Positions 25,099-34,418 are shown, numbered from the stretch's first letter. The stretch: DNA of 64,000 bases from Mesobacterium pallidum (GCF_019966535.1 NZ_JAIMID010000003.1:62001-126000), one strand, 5' to 3'. The notes: generated from the letters alone by a model not told the origin. Made by a program: numbers and translations.

Positions 25099-25677
25099 AT
25101 GCGGCGGATCACCCTCGCCCTGACCTTGATGCGCGCCAGCTACGGCGGCATGTACCGCGACGCGCAGGACGCGGGCCGGTTCACCGGCAGCGTCTTCGTG
25201 CACTGGCTTGGCCCCGGCAGCGACACCAGCGGCGGCGGCAGCTTTCTGTTCGTGCCCGACCCCGAAAACCCGCTGACCTTCACCCGCAACCATGCAGACG
25301 GCACGGTCGGCACCCTGCGCCCCGAGATGATCTATACCGACGGCGGCTCGATCCCGCGGCTGTTCCAGCCGCTCAAGGGGCTCGGGCCCTGGGGCTATGC
25401 GCCGGCCTACGTGGTGCATGACTGGCTCTTCGTTGCCAGCCGTTGCAACCGCGACGGCGCCGCCTCGCCCGAAGAGGCGCGGCTTGCCGCCATGCCCTTT
25501 ACCGAGAGCGCCGAGGTGATGGCCGAGATGATCAAGGCCCTGATCGCGCAACGCATGGGGGGCCCGGATGACGTCGCCCCGGCGCAGGTCACCTGGGCGG
25601 TGTCGAGCCCGATCAGCCGGGCGCTCTGGGAACAGGACGACGCCTGCGAGGCTGGCCGCGTGCAGGAAAGACACTAG
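25099..25677 (+). CDS. DUF1353-like protein
   Basis: 192 residues from the ATG at 25099, preceded by GGAGG; an upstream in-frame ATG at 25051 has no ribosome site. The motif YTDGGSIPRLFQPL (TDGxSIPR) and VVHDWLFV (HDWLY-like) are typical of DUF1353, a family found in phages and proteobacteria. Its role is unknown. No signal peptide is seen. It stands alone between the quinoprotein terminator and a LysR regulator, with no other phage gene nearby, so it is not evidence of a prophage. Confidence 0.72.
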   Translation: MRRITLALTLMRASYGGMYRDAQDAGRFTGSVFVHWLGPGSDTSGGGSFLFVPDPENPLTFTRNHADGTVGTLRPEMIYTDGGSIPRLFQPLKGLGPWGYAPAYVVHDWLFVASRCNRDGAASPEEARLAAMPFTESAEVMAEMIKALIAQRMGGPDDVAPAQVTWAVSSPISRALWEQDDACEAGRVQERH

Positions 25678-25798
25678 CGGCAGGCCAAGTCCGCCGTCCC
25701 GGCCCTCAAGCCCCCGTTCGGCATGCGCCGCGCCCCTCCCGGCGCCAAGTTCACCGCCCCGCCCGCGCGGGTGCTCACGACGATTTCCTTCTGATCGG

Positions 25799-25960
25799 TC
25801 ACTCGGCCGGGGCGCGGCATGGCTTGGCTGCCGGGCGGCGGGCCACCAGGCCCGACAAACGGCGCCACGCGCGCCGCCAGCGGCCCGCGCCCGTGCCCAG
25901 CGCGTAGAACTCCTCTTCGGTCAACGGATCGGTCGTCCCTTTTCCAAGCACCGGAATCAT
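25799..25960 (-). CDS. Small 53-aa basic protein divergent from the LysR gene
   Basis: Encodes MIPVLGKGTTDPLTEEEFYA followed by a strongly basic tail with GRWRRAWRRLSGLVARR. ACAGGAG lies ten bases before the ATG at 25960. The acidic-then-basic layout and good ribosome site make coding plausible; a competing 101-codon frame on the same strand has repetitive GC-driven composition. It faces away from the LysR regulator, the usual place for a LysR target. Function unknown. Confidence 0.5.
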   Translation of the reverse strand: MIPVLGKGTTDPLTEEEFYALGTGAGRWRRAWRRLSGLVARRPAAKPCRAPAE

Positions 25961-26049
25961 GGTTCGCACTCCTGTTCATTTCCTTTCCGGAAAGCTATCC
26001 TGCGAAAGTCCGCATTTCTGCGGCCAAGAACGGAGTGAACTTTCCAAGT

Positions 26050-26976
26050 ATGAAAGACCTCAGCTGGGACGACCTCAATCTCTTCTTCCACGTGGCCGAG
26101 GCCGGGGGCCTGTCGGGTGCGGCTCGGCGCACCGGGGTCAGCGCGCCGACTCTGGGCCGCCGCATGCTGGCGCTGGAACAACAAACCGGCCGCAGCCTCT
26201 TTGTCCGGTCCCAGACCGGCTATGACCTGACCCCCACCGGCGCCGCCCTGCTGGACCGGGTGCGCGCCATGCAGGCCGCCGCCCGCCCCGCGCTCGACCT
26301 GCTGTCCGAGACGTCCGAGAGGCCCCTGCTGCGCCTTACGGCCGGCACCGCCACGGCCATGTTCCTTGCCGACCGGATCGCGATGCTCTGCGGGCCGGAC
26401 GATCCGTACCGGCTGACGCTGGTGACCACCGAGGCCGTTCTGGACATCGCTCACCGTGAGGTCGACCTGGGCATCCGCAACCGCCCGCCCGAAGGCGGCA
26501 ACCTCGCCTCGCGCCCGCTTGGGATGCTGCGCTTTGCCCCCTATCGCGCCATGAGTGTGCCGCGCCCCGAGCTGCTGGACTGGGTCGCGCTGGACCCCGC
26601 CCATGCGCGCCATCCCGCCGCGCTCTGGGTGCATGACCAAGGGCACCGGATCGGCACCATGGCGACCTCGGTCGGCACCGTGCACCAACTGGTGCGCGCG
26701 GGCGCGGGGATCGGGGTGATGCCCTGCATGACCGGCGATACCGACCCGGCGCTGGCCCGCGCCGGACCGATCATCGAAGCGCTCACGGAAACGCAGCACC
26801 TGGTCATGCATGATGACGACCGCCACCGCCCGCCCCTGCGCCGCCTGATCGACCGCATCCTGCGGCTATACGACGAAAATGCCGACCTGCTGGCCGGGCT
26901 GCGGCCGCTGCGAGGCGCGGGGCCGCGCGCCGCCTCCGACCAATTGCCTAGTGACCCGGGAGCCGGGTCCGCATAG
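26050..26976 (+). CDS. LysR-family transcriptional regulator
   Basis: 308 residues. Start at 26050 (MKDLSWDDLNLFFHVAEAGG) gives the normal LysR N-terminus; the longer upstream frame is rejected. The helix-turn-helix is AARRTGVSAPTLGRRMLALEQQTGRSLFVRSQTGYDLTPTGAALL. The effector domain follows (LTAGTATAMFLADRIAML, VDLGIRNRPPEGGNLASRPLG) and a C-terminal tail beyond residue 280 is low-complexity. It may control the divergent 53-aa frame or the neighbouring quinoprotein genes; nothing in the sequence decides. Confidence 0.88.
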   Translation: MKDLSWDDLNLFFHVAEAGGLSGAARRTGVSAPTLGRRMLALEQQTGRSLFVRSQTGYDLTPTGAALLDRVRAMQAAARPALDLLSETSERPLLRLTAGTATAMFLADRIAMLCGPDDPYRLTLVTTEAVLDIAHREVDLGIRNRPPEGGNLASRPLGMLRFAPYRAMSVPRPELLDWVALDPAHARHPAALWVHDQGHRIGTMATSVGTVHQLVRAGAGIGVMPCMTGDTDPALARAGPIIEALTETQHLVMHDDDRHRPPLRRLIDRILRLYDENADLLAGLRPLRGAGPRAASDQLPSDPGAGSA

Positions 26977-26999
26977 CCTGAACTCCCGAACCAAATCCG

Positions 27000-27680
27000 G
27001 TGACCGACATGCTGATGAACAAGGACTGGGCCCTCGTGATCGACGATCACCCGCTGTTCTGCGACGCGCTCGAGCTGACGCTGCGCTCGGTCGCGCCGGA
27101 TTGCGACGTGGTCACCGCCGACACGCTCGAGGCCGCGCTGGAGGTGCTGTCAGGTCGCCCCGCGCCCGGCGTCATCGCGCTGGACCTGAACCTGCCCGAT
27201 GTCACCGGGCTGGACGGTCTGATGCGGCTGAAACGCGCCGCACAGGACACGCCGGTGATCGTCGTCAGCTCGATGGCCGATGCGCGGATCATCTCGGGCG
27301 CGCTCAAGGCCGGCGCCTCAGGCTACGTGCCGAAACATTCGCCGCGCTCGGTCTTCAAGGCGGCGCTGGACACCATCGCGCGCGGCGAGACCTTCGTGCC
27401 GGACAATTTCCTCGACGCCAGCGGCGAGGCCGAGCATGCCGATGCCGTGGCGCGGCTGGCCACGTTGACCGCGCAGCAGGGGCGCATCCTGGAACTGATC
27501 TGCGACGGCAAGCTGAACAAGCAGATCGCCTTCGAGCTGACGATCGCCGAGACCACGGTCAAGGCGCATGTCACCGCCATCATGCGCAAACTCGGTGTGC
27601 AAAGCCGGACCCAGGCCGTACTGGTCGCGCAAGAGGCGCGGTTCGCCGCCATCTTGCCAGAGATCGAGCAATCGCCGTAA
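27000..27680 (+). CDS. NarL/FixJ-type response regulator
   Basis: 226 residues counted from the GTG at 27000; ATGs at 27009 and 27015 are alternatives since none has a clear ribosome site. The receiver has acidic residues DD (15-16), phospho-acceptor D62 (VIALDLNLPDVTG) and the KAGASGYVPK switch region. The C-terminal LuxR-type helix-turn-helix reads KLNKQIAFELTIAETTVKAHVTAIMRKLGV. It precedes a FIST protein and a hybrid kinase on the same strand. Related regulators (ExaE/ErdR, PedR, FlhR) control PQQ alcohol oxidation, so it is a good candidate to bind the GGTCGTACGACC sites. Confidence 0.9.
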   Translation: MTDMLMNKDWALVIDDHPLFCDALELTLRSVAPDCDVVTADTLEAALEVLSGRPAPGVIALDLNLPDVTGLDGLMRLKRAAQDTPVIVVSSMADARIISGALKAGASGYVPKHSPRSVFKAALDTIARGETFVPDNFLDASGEAEHADAVARLATLTAQQGRILELICDGKLNKQIAFELTIAETTVKAHVTAIMRKLGVQSRTQAVLVAQEARFAAILPEIEQSP

Positions 27681-27724
27681 CCTGACCTCCGGGACTGGTT
27701 CTCGAAGCAGGGGAGGCTTCGGGC

Positions 27725-28906
27725 ATGGAAATGAAGAGCGGCGGATTGACGTCGCGCGCCGCCGGAGGAGCGGCGCACGCCCTCGTCACGCTTCAGGTGC
27801 CTTCGGATCATCCCGATCCGGTGGCCCAGATGCGCGTCGCCTTCGGCGAAGACGATCCCGAGCAGATCTTCCTGTTCATGTCGCCCTCGGGCGATCTGGG
27901 CGCGCTTGGCGCTGCCTGCCGCACCCATTTCCCGAATTCCGACATCACCGGCTGCACCACGGCCGGAGAGATCGGGCCCGCCGGATATCTCGACGATCAC
28001 CTTGTGGCAATCGCCCTGCCCCGACGCCATTTCCGCACCCGCACCGTGCTGATCGAGAACCTCGACGCGCTCGACTCGCAATCGCTGATCGACCGGCTGG
28101 TCCAGGAGCGTATCACGCTGACACGCGAGAACCCCGAGCGGCCCAACGGCTTTGCCTTCCTGCTGGTCGACGGCATGTCGCTGCGCGAAGACATGCTGGC
28201 CGGCACCATCGCCCCGGCGCTTGGCACCTTCCCGGTCTTCGGCGGCTCGGCCGGGGACGGGATGCGGTTCCAGGAAACGCGGGTGCTGCATGACGGGCTG
28301 CTTTACGACAATGCCGCCGTGCTGACCTTTGCCGTGACCGATTGCGGCACGCGGGTCTTCAGCCTCGACCACCTGGTGCCGACCGGCACGCGCATGGTGG
28401 TGACCGATGCCGACCCCGACCGCCGCGTGGTCAAGGAAATCAACGCCGAGCCCGCCGCGCAGGAATATGCCCGCATCATCGGCAAGACGGCGGGCGATCT
28501 CGACGAGTTCACCTTTGCCGCCCACCCGGTCGTGGTGCGCCTTGGTGACACGCATCACGTGCGGTCGATCCAGCGCGTCGGCGACGACGGAGAGCTGCAT
28601 TTCTTTTCCGCCATCGACGAGGGCATGGTGCTGACGGTCGCCAATGCGCAGGACCTGTCCGTGCATCTCGAGGCCGAGCTGGCGCGCCTGTCCGAGACCG
28701 AGCGCCCGGCCGACATCCTTGGCTGCGACTGCCTTCTGCGCAAGATCGAGGCCGAGCAGAGCCAGATCAAGCAGGCGGTGTCGGACGTGCTGCAACGCAA
28801 CAGGGTGGTCGGCTTTTCCACCTATGGCGAACAGATCGGCCCGATGCATGTGAACCACACCATGACCGGCGTCGCCTTCTACCTGCCCGAGCGCGCGCTG
28901 CGATGA
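27725..28906 (+). CDS. FIST-domain sensor protein
   Basis: 393 residues, cytoplasmic. The N-terminal FIST domain shows IFLFMSPSGDLGALGAACRTHFPNSDITGCTTAGEIGPAGYLDDHLVAIALP, including the typical GCTTAGE; the C-terminal FIST_C part ends with VVGFSTYGEQIGPMHVNHTMTGVAF. FIST domains are proposed to sense small molecules for signal transduction. It overlaps the following hybrid kinase by four bases (ATGA), so the two are translated together and the FIST protein is probably the kinase input module. Confidence 0.9.
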   Translation: MEMKSGGLTSRAAGGAAHALVTLQVPSDHPDPVAQMRVAFGEDDPEQIFLFMSPSGDLGALGAACRTHFPNSDITGCTTAGEIGPAGYLDDHLVAIALPRRHFRTRTVLIENLDALDSQSLIDRLVQERITLTRENPERPNGFAFLLVDGMSLREDMLAGTIAPALGTFPVFGGSAGDGMRFQETRVLHDGLLYDNAAVLTFAVTDCGTRVFSLDHLVPTGTRMVVTDADPDRRVVKEINAEPAAQEYARIIGKTAGDLDEFTFAAHPVVVRLGDTHHVRSIQRVGDDGELHFFSAIDEGMVLTVANAQDLSVHLEAELARLSETERPADILGCDCLLRKIEAEQSQIKQAVSDVLQRNRVVGFSTYGEQIGPMHVNHTMTGVAFYLPERALR

Positions 28907-31110
28907 GCCTGATCGACCCCACCGACAGCCTCGAGCGGCAGAACGAAAAGCTGGTGCGCATCGCCGAAAGCCTGATGCGGCGGGTCGAGCAGAGCCCGAA
29001 CAATTCCGGCCTGGCCTATGCGCAGTTCGAACGGGCCGCCCTGCTCGAGGCGCAGGTGCGCCAGCGGACCAACGATCTCGAACGCACGCTGGACCTGCTG
29101 CATTCCTCGAACGCCCGGCTTGCCCAGGCCAATGCCGAGGCGGAGGCCGCGCGCAAGAACCTGGCCGAGGCGATCGAGGCGGTGGACGAAGGGTTCGCCC
29201 TCTTCGACGTGGACGACCGGCTGGTCATGCACAACACCCGCTTCTGCAAGGAGCTGGCGGACATCAAGCCGATCCTGCGGCCGGGGCTGAGTTTCGAGGA
29301 TTACGTGCAAGCGGTCAGCGGGTCGCGTTTCCTGTCGCTGCCGGGCGGGGACACGCCGGGCAGCTGGGCCGACCGCCGCATGGCGCGGCACAAGGACCGG
29401 CACGTCGTCTTCAACGTCGCGCTGATCTGGGACCGCTGGTTGCAGGTGAGCGAGCATCGCTCGGCCTCGGGCGGCACGGCGATCCTGCAGACGGATGTCA
29501 CCAAGATCCTGCGGCTCGAGCGGCGCGAACGCGACCGGCTGGTCGACCGGCAGGCACGGATGGTGCGGGCGACGCTCGACCACCTGAACCAGGGCGTCTG
29601 CATCTTCGACAAGGACCAGCGCCTCGTCGGCTGGAACATGCAGATGGAGGCGCTGCTGCAACTGCCCGCCGAGGGCAGCGTGCTGGGCCTGCCGTTCTCG
29701 GACCTGCTCGACCGGCTAGACGACACGCTGCGATTCACCGGCCAGGTGGGCCGCGACGACATCGAGGCCTGGGCGCGGCTGGCCAATGGCCGCCGGCCGC
29801 TGAACTTCGAGATCCAGCGCCTCGAGGACCAGATCTTCGCCGTCTTCGCCCAGGAGATGCCGGACCGCGGCTTCGTCATCTCCTTCACCGACGTGACCGT
29901 CGAACGCGAGGCGGCCCGCGCGCTGCGCGACCTCAACGAGACGCTCGAGCGGCGGGTGGAGGAGCGCACGCTGGAGCTGGGCGAGGCGCTGGCCGAGGCG
30001 CAGCGCGCCAATGCCTCCAAGAACCGCTTTGTCGCCGCCGCCAGCCATGACCTCTTGCAGCCGCTCTCGGCCGCCAAGCTGTTCATGGCCTCGCTCGAGG
30101 AACGCTGCGAGGGCGAGGCGGGCGAGACCGCGACCAAGGCAATCTCGGCGCTGGCCAGCGTCGAGGGGATCATCGAGGCGCTGCTCGACATCTCCAAGCT
30201 CGACAGCGGGCAGGCGAGCCTGAACATCCAGCCCGTCCACCTGGGTGCGCTGGTCAGCTCTCTGCGGACGGAAATGATGCCGCTGGCGCGCGGCAAGGGG
30301 CTCGAGCTGCGCATCGTGCCCTCGTCCCTGCTGATCGAGAGCGATCCGATCTACCTGCGCCGGGTGATCCAGAACCTTGTCACCAACGCGATCCGCCACA
30401 CCAACGGCCGCAAGATCGTGCTGGGCGTGCGCCGCACCGGGGGCGCCGCGCGGGTCGAGGTCTGGGACGAGGGCCCCGGCATCGCGCCCGAAGACCAGCA
30501 GGTGATCTTCCAGGAATTCCGCCAGCTGCAGCCGGGCCGCTCGGGCGCCAACGGGCTGGGGCTGGGCCTCGCCATCGTGGAACGCGCCTGCCAGACCCTG
30601 GGCCACCGCCTTGGCCTTTGGTCCGAGCCCGGGCGTGGCAGCTGTTTTTCCGTCTCGGCCACCTGCATCGGCCAGGGCGTGGCCACGGATGCGCGCCGCC
30701 CCGAGGGCCGCAAGATGCCGCTGGCCGAGGGCCTCGTCGTCTTCCTGGTCGAGAACGACCCGGACGTGGCGCGCGGCATCACCCTGACCATCGAGGGCTG
30801 GGGCAGCCACGTCATCCACACTGAATCCGGCGAAGAAGCGCTGTCCCTGATGGAAGAGCTGGGCATCCTGCCCGACGGCTTCCTGATCGACAACCAGCTG
30901 GGCGCGGGCAACATGCCGGGCACCGAATTGCTGGGCCACCTGCGCGCGCGTTACGGCGACATCAACGCCCGCATCATCTCGGCCGATCGCACCCAGGCGC
31001 TGATGGCCGAATGCGACCTGCTGGGCGTTCCGTTCATCGCCAAGCCGCTGGACCGGGCGCGCCTGGTCGAGTTCATGGAGTCCGCCCGTCAGGACTTTGC
31101 CGGCGCCTGA
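28903..31110 (+). CDS. Hybrid sensor histidine kinase (PAS-HisKA-HATPase-REC)
   Basis: 735 residues, no membrane segment. A coiled-coil N-terminus (residues 30-85) leads to two PAS-like regions (about 85-190 and 215-330), then a second coiled coil. The HisKA site is AAASHDLLQPL with H382; the ATPase has NLVTNAIRHT, DEGPGIAPED and GLGLGLAIV. A C-terminal receiver has D663 (FLIDNQLG) and K in PFIAKPLD, so phosphotransfer is possible. This layout resembles the NahK/ErcS' soluble hybrid kinases that sit near PQQ ethanol-oxidation genes in Pseudomonas. It overlaps the FIST gene. Confidence 0.92.
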   Translation: MSLIDPTDSLERQNEKLVRIAESLMRRVEQSPNNSGLAYAQFERAALLEAQVRQRTNDLERTLDLLHSSNARLAQANAEAEAARKNLAEAIEAVDEGFALFDVDDRLVMHNTRFCKELADIKPILRPGLSFEDYVQAVSGSRFLSLPGGDTPGSWADRRMARHKDRHVVFNVALIWDRWLQVSEHRSASGGTAILQTDVTKILRLERRERDRLVDRQARMVRATLDHLNQGVCIFDKDQRLVGWNMQMEALLQLPAEGSVLGLPFSDLLDRLDDTLRFTGQVGRDDIEAWARLANGRRPLNFEIQRLEDQIFAVFAQEMPDRGFVISFTDVTVEREAARALRDLNETLERRVEERTLELGEALAEAQRANASKNRFVAAASHDLLQPLSAAKLFMASLEERCEGEAGETATKAISALASVEGIIEALLDISKLDSGQASLNIQPVHLGALVSSLRTEMMPLARGKGLELRIVPSSLLIESDPIYLRRVIQNLVTNAIRHTNGRKIVLGVRRTGGAARVEVWDEGPGIAPEDQQVIFQEFRQLQPGRSGANGLGLGLAIVERACQTLGHRLGLWSEPGRGSCFSVSATCIGQGVATDARRPEGRKMPLAEGLVVFLVENDPDVARGITLTIEGWGSHVIHTESGEEALSLMEELGILPDGFLIDNQLGAGNMPGTELLGHLRARYGDINARIISADRTQALMAECDLLGVPFIAKPLDRARLVEFMESARQDFAGA

Positions 31111-31176
31111 GCGCTGCGACCGGACTGGACTGCGTGGCCGGGCGTGCTAGCCTAGAAGGATGCTCAAAGTTTCACA

Positions 31177-31223
31177 TCGGCAACGGGAAAAAACGGCGGC
31201 TTGCGTATGTTCCCTGTTGCCGA
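31177..31223 (+). promoter_or_regulatory. Long stem-loop upstream of the Anbu operon
   Basis: TCGGCAACGGGAA (31177-31189) pairs with TTCCCTGTTGCCGA (31210-31223) with one bulged T and a 20-base loop. It ends 27 bases before the ATG of the ATP-grasp gene, in an AT-richer leader. It could be an operator or a leader RNA structure. Confidence 0.45.
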
Positions 31224-31250
31224 GACGACGCCAAGGTATAGGGTCAATTC

Positions 31251-32675
31251 ATGGAAAATGATCGCGTATTTGATGAGATGTGGGGCCGCGACGACAGCCT
31301 GCGGTCTCCCTATGCCAACTTTCACCAATGGTTCGACGATGAGGACCCGGCCCGATTGCGCGCGAAGCAGCGCGAGGCCGAAGAGGTGTTCCGCCTGACG
31401 GGCATCACCTTCAACGTCTACGGCCGCGCCGAGGCCGAGGAACGGCTGATCCCCTTCGACATCATCCCCCGCATCATCTCGGGCGCCGAGTGGCAGAAGC
31501 TGTCGCGCGGGATCGAGCAGCGGGTGATCGCCATCAACGCCTTCCTGCACGACATCTACCACCGGCAGGAGATCCTGAAGGCCGGCCGCGTCCCGCGCGA
31601 GATGATCGCGCGCAACGAGGCGTTCCTGCCGCAGATGATGGGGTTCGACCCGCCGGGCGGGATCTACACGCATATCACCGGCATCGACCTGGTGCGGACG
31701 GATGCGGGCCAGTTCTACGTGCTCGAGGACAATGCGCGCACGCCCTCGGGCGTCAGCTACATGCTCGAGAACCGCGAGACCATGCTGCGCATGTTCCCTG
31801 AGCTCTTTTCGTCGAACCGGGTGCGGCCGGTGTCGACCTACCCGCGCAACCTGCGCCGCAGCCTTGCGGCCTGCGCCCCCGCCGGGGCCGGGCCCAAGCC
31901 GACGGTCGCGGTGATGACGCCGGGCATCTTCAACTCGGCCTATTTCGAACACAGCTTCCTGGCCGACCAGATGGGCGTCGAGCTGGTCGAGGGCAACGAC
32001 CTGCGCGTCATGGACGGCCGGGTGATGATGCGCACGACGCGCGGCTACAAGCCGATCGACGTGATCTACCGCCGCATCGACGACGACTTCCTCGATCCGC
32101 TGAACTTCAACCCCGACAGCGCGCTTGGCGTGCCGGGTCTGATGGGCGTCTACCGCGCGGGCAACGTGACCATCGCCAATGCGCCGGGCACGGGGATTTC
32201 CGACGACAAGGCGATCTACAGCTACATGCCCGAGATCGTCGAGTTCTACACCGGCGAGAAGGCGCTGCTCGAGAACGTGCCGACCTGGCGCTGCAACGAG
32301 CCCGACTCGCTGGCCTACGTGCTCGACAACCTCAAGGACCTCGTGGTCAAGGAGGTGCACGGATCGGGCGGCTACGGCATGCTGATCGGGCCGACCGCGA
32401 CCAAGAAGGAGATCGCCGAGTTCCGCAAGAAGCTGATGGCGCGGCCGGGCAATTACATCGCCCAGCCCACGCTGTCGCTGTCGACGGTGCCGATCTTTAC
32501 CAAGGCGGGGCTGGCGCCGCGCCACGTCGACCTGCGGCCTTTCGTGCTGATGAGCCCGGACGGGATCGAGATCACGCCCGGCGGACTGACCCGCGTGGCA
32601 CTCAAGAAGGGCTCGCTGGTCGTGAACTCGTCGCAGGGCGGCGGGACCAAGGACACCTGGGTACTGGAGGACTGA
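31251..32675 (+). CDS. Circularly permuted ATP-grasp protein (DUF404/DUF407)
   Basis: 474 residues. The family pattern is present: FDIIPRIISGAEWQKLSRGIEQRVIAINAFLHDIYHRQEI, then GIDLVRTDAGQFYVLEDNARTPSGVSYMLENRE and a glycine-rich HGSGGYGMLIGP segment with IAQPTLSLSTVP. These are the ATP- and Mg-binding parts of the circularly permuted ATP-grasp type 2 family, likely forming an amide bond of unknown substrate. It shares a TGATG overlap with the alpha-E gene, followed by transglutaminase and Anbu: the conserved Anbu operon, which suggests a peptide tag or peptide that is made and later processed. Confidence 0.9.
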   Translation: MENDRVFDEMWGRDDSLRSPYANFHQWFDDEDPARLRAKQREAEEVFRLTGITFNVYGRAEAEERLIPFDIIPRIISGAEWQKLSRGIEQRVIAINAFLHDIYHRQEILKAGRVPREMIARNEAFLPQMMGFDPPGGIYTHITGIDLVRTDAGQFYVLEDNARTPSGVSYMLENRETMLRMFPELFSSNRVRPVSTYPRNLRRSLAACAPAGAGPKPTVAVMTPGIFNSAYFEHSFLADQMGVELVEGNDLRVMDGRVMMRTTRGYKPIDVIYRRIDDDFLDPLNFNPDSALGVPGLMGVYRAGNVTIANAPGTGISDDKAIYSYMPEIVEFYTGEKALLENVPTWRCNEPDSLAYVLDNLKDLVVKEVHGSGGYGMLIGPTATKKEIAEFRKKLMARPGNYIAQPTLSLSTVPIFTKAGLAPRHVDLRPFVLMSPDGIEITPGGLTRVALKKGSLVVNSSQGGGTKDTWVLED

Positions 32676-33616
32676 TGCTCGGCAAAACGGCAAACGGCCT
32701 CTACTGGATGTATCGCTACCTGGAGCGGGCCGAGAACACGTCGCGACTGATCGAGACCGGACAGCGGATTTCGCTGACCCGTTCGGGCAGCGGCGACGAC
32801 GAATGGACGTCGGTGCTGCAGACCGCCGGCGCGCTGGAGAGCTATCGCGAAACCCACGACGCGGTGACCCGCGACGGGGCGATCGACTGGCTGCTGCGCG
32901 CGCTCGACAACCCCTCGTCGGTGCGCGCCAGCGTCAACGCGGCGCGGCAGAACGGGCGGCTGGTGCGCACGGCCCTGACCTCCGAGGTCTGGGAGGCGCT
33001 GAACGCGGCCTACATGGACACGAAAGAGGCGCTGGCCCGCAAGGTGGGCGAGCGCGAGCTGCCGGCGGTGCTGGGCCGCATCCGGCAAAGCACCGGGCTG
33101 GTGCGCGGGGCGACCCATGGCACCATGCTGCGCAACGACATCTTCGATTTCGCGCGCATCGGCACCTTCCTCGAACGGGGCGACAGCACGGCGCGGATCC
33201 TCGACGTCAAGTACTACGTGCTGCTGCCGTCGGTGAACGCGGTCGGGTCGAACATCGACAACGTGCAATGGGAAACCATCCTGCGCTCGGTCTCGGGCCG
33301 CGGCGGGTACAAGAAGGCCTATGGCGACCAGATCGTGCCGCGCGACATCGCGCAGTACCTGATCCTTGACCGGCGGATGCCGCGCAGCCTTTATTTCTGC
33401 GCCTCCAAGATCAAGGGCAACCTGTCCTACCTGGCGTCGGACTACGGCGAGAAGGGCGAATCCCAGGCCTGCATCGACAAGCTGGTGCGCCAGTTCATGT
33501 CGCACGACATCGAGGCGATCTTCGATTTCGGGCTGCACGAATACATCCAAAGCATCCTTGGTTCCTTCGGGGAACTGGGGATGGCCATCGAACGCGATTA
33601 CCGGTTCTACGAGTGA
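32675..33616 (+). CDS. Alpha-E domain protein (DUF403)
   Basis: 313 residues, all-helical. It begins LGKTANGLYWMYRYLERAENTSRLIETGQRIS, the signature of alpha-E proteins, and keeps the DSTARILDVKYYVLLP motif. Its start overlaps the ATP-grasp stop (TGATG). Alpha-E proteins nearly always accompany the permuted ATP-grasp and a transglutaminase; the role is unknown but obligate partnership with the ATP-grasp enzyme is likely. Confidence 0.92.
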   Translation: MLGKTANGLYWMYRYLERAENTSRLIETGQRISLTRSGSGDDEWTSVLQTAGALESYRETHDAVTRDGAIDWLLRALDNPSSVRASVNAARQNGRLVRTALTSEVWEALNAAYMDTKEALARKVGERELPAVLGRIRQSTGLVRGATHGTMLRNDIFDFARIGTFLERGDSTARILDVKYYVLLPSVNAVGSNIDNVQWETILRSVSGRGGYKKAYGDQIVPRDIAQYLILDRRMPRSLYFCASKIKGNLSYLASDYGEKGESQACIDKLVRQFMSHDIEAIFDFGLHEYIQSILGSFGELGMAIERDYRFYE

Positions 33617-33620
33617 GATC

Positions 33621-34418
33621 ATGCGACTGAAGATCAATCACCTGACCCACTACCGGTTCGAACAGCCCGTGCATTACGGGATGCAGCAGATCCGGGTGAC
33701 CCCGAAACCGATGGCCTCGCAGCGGGTGCTGTCCTGGTCGCTTGCGCTCGAGGGCGGCAAGCGAGAGCTCACCTTCGACGATTACCACCGCAACACGGTG
33801 GACCTGATCAGCATCGACCGCGACGCGACCGAGGTGTCGATCCGCAGCACGGGCGAGGTCGAACTGACCGAGACCCATGGCGTGGTCGGCGCCCATGTGG
33901 GCCCCGCACCGCTGTGGCTGTTCGAACGCGCGACGCCCCGCACCAAGGCGGGCAGCGGCTGCAAGGCCCTCGTCCGCAAGGTCGAAGGCGAGAGCCAGCT
34001 GGAACGCCTGCACGCGCTGATGGCGCTGATCCACGAAGAGGTCACATACGAGAAGGGCCAGACCGACAGCGGCGCCACGGCCGAGGAATCCGTCGCGGCG
34101 GGGCATGGTGTCTGCCAGGACCACGCCCATATCTTCTGCGCCTGCGCGCGCGAGATGGGCTTTCCGGCCCGCTACGTGTCGGGCTACCTGCTGATGGAGG
34201 ACAGCCCGCATCAGGAGGCCACCCATGCCTGGGCCGAGGCGCATGTGACCGGGCTGGGCTGGGTCGGGTTCGACGTGTCGAACAAGCAAAGCCCCGACGT
34301 GCGCTACGTGCGCATCGCCACCGGCCTCGACTACAACGAGGCCGCGCCTGTCACCGGCACCCGCTACGGCGGCGAGGCCGAGGAGTTGACTGTCGCGCTT
34401 GAAGTCGCGCAACAGTAA
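33621..34418 (+). CDS. Transglutaminase-like cysteine peptidase
   Basis: 265 residues. The N-terminal transglutaminase-N domain begins MRLKINHLTHYRFEQPVHYGMQQIRVTP; the core has catalytic C165 (GHGVCQDHAH), H202 (THAWAE) and D218 (GWVGFDVSN). No signal peptide. Bacterial members of this group act as peptidases or amidases rather than cross-linkers. It follows the alpha-E gene by 4 bases and precedes Anbu, so it probably works on the product of the ATP-grasp/alpha-E pair. Confidence 0.92.
   Translation: MRLKINHLTHYRFEQPVHYGMQQIRVTPKPMASQRVLSWSLALEGGKRELTFDDYHRNTVDLISIDRDATEVSIRSTGEVELTETHGVVGAHVGPAPLWLFERATPRTKAGSGCKALVRKVEGESQLERLHALMALIHEEVTYEKGQTDSGATAEESVAAGHGVCQDHAHIFCACAREMGFPARYVSGYLLMEDSPHQEATHAWAEAHVTGLGWVGFDVSNKQSPDVRYVRIATGLDYNEAAPVTGTRYGGEAEELTVALEVAQQ

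Noticed and set aside
25099-25677. DUF1353 gene as a sign of a prophage
   Set aside because: No integrase, capsid, portal or lysis genes lie nearby; the family also occurs outside phages.
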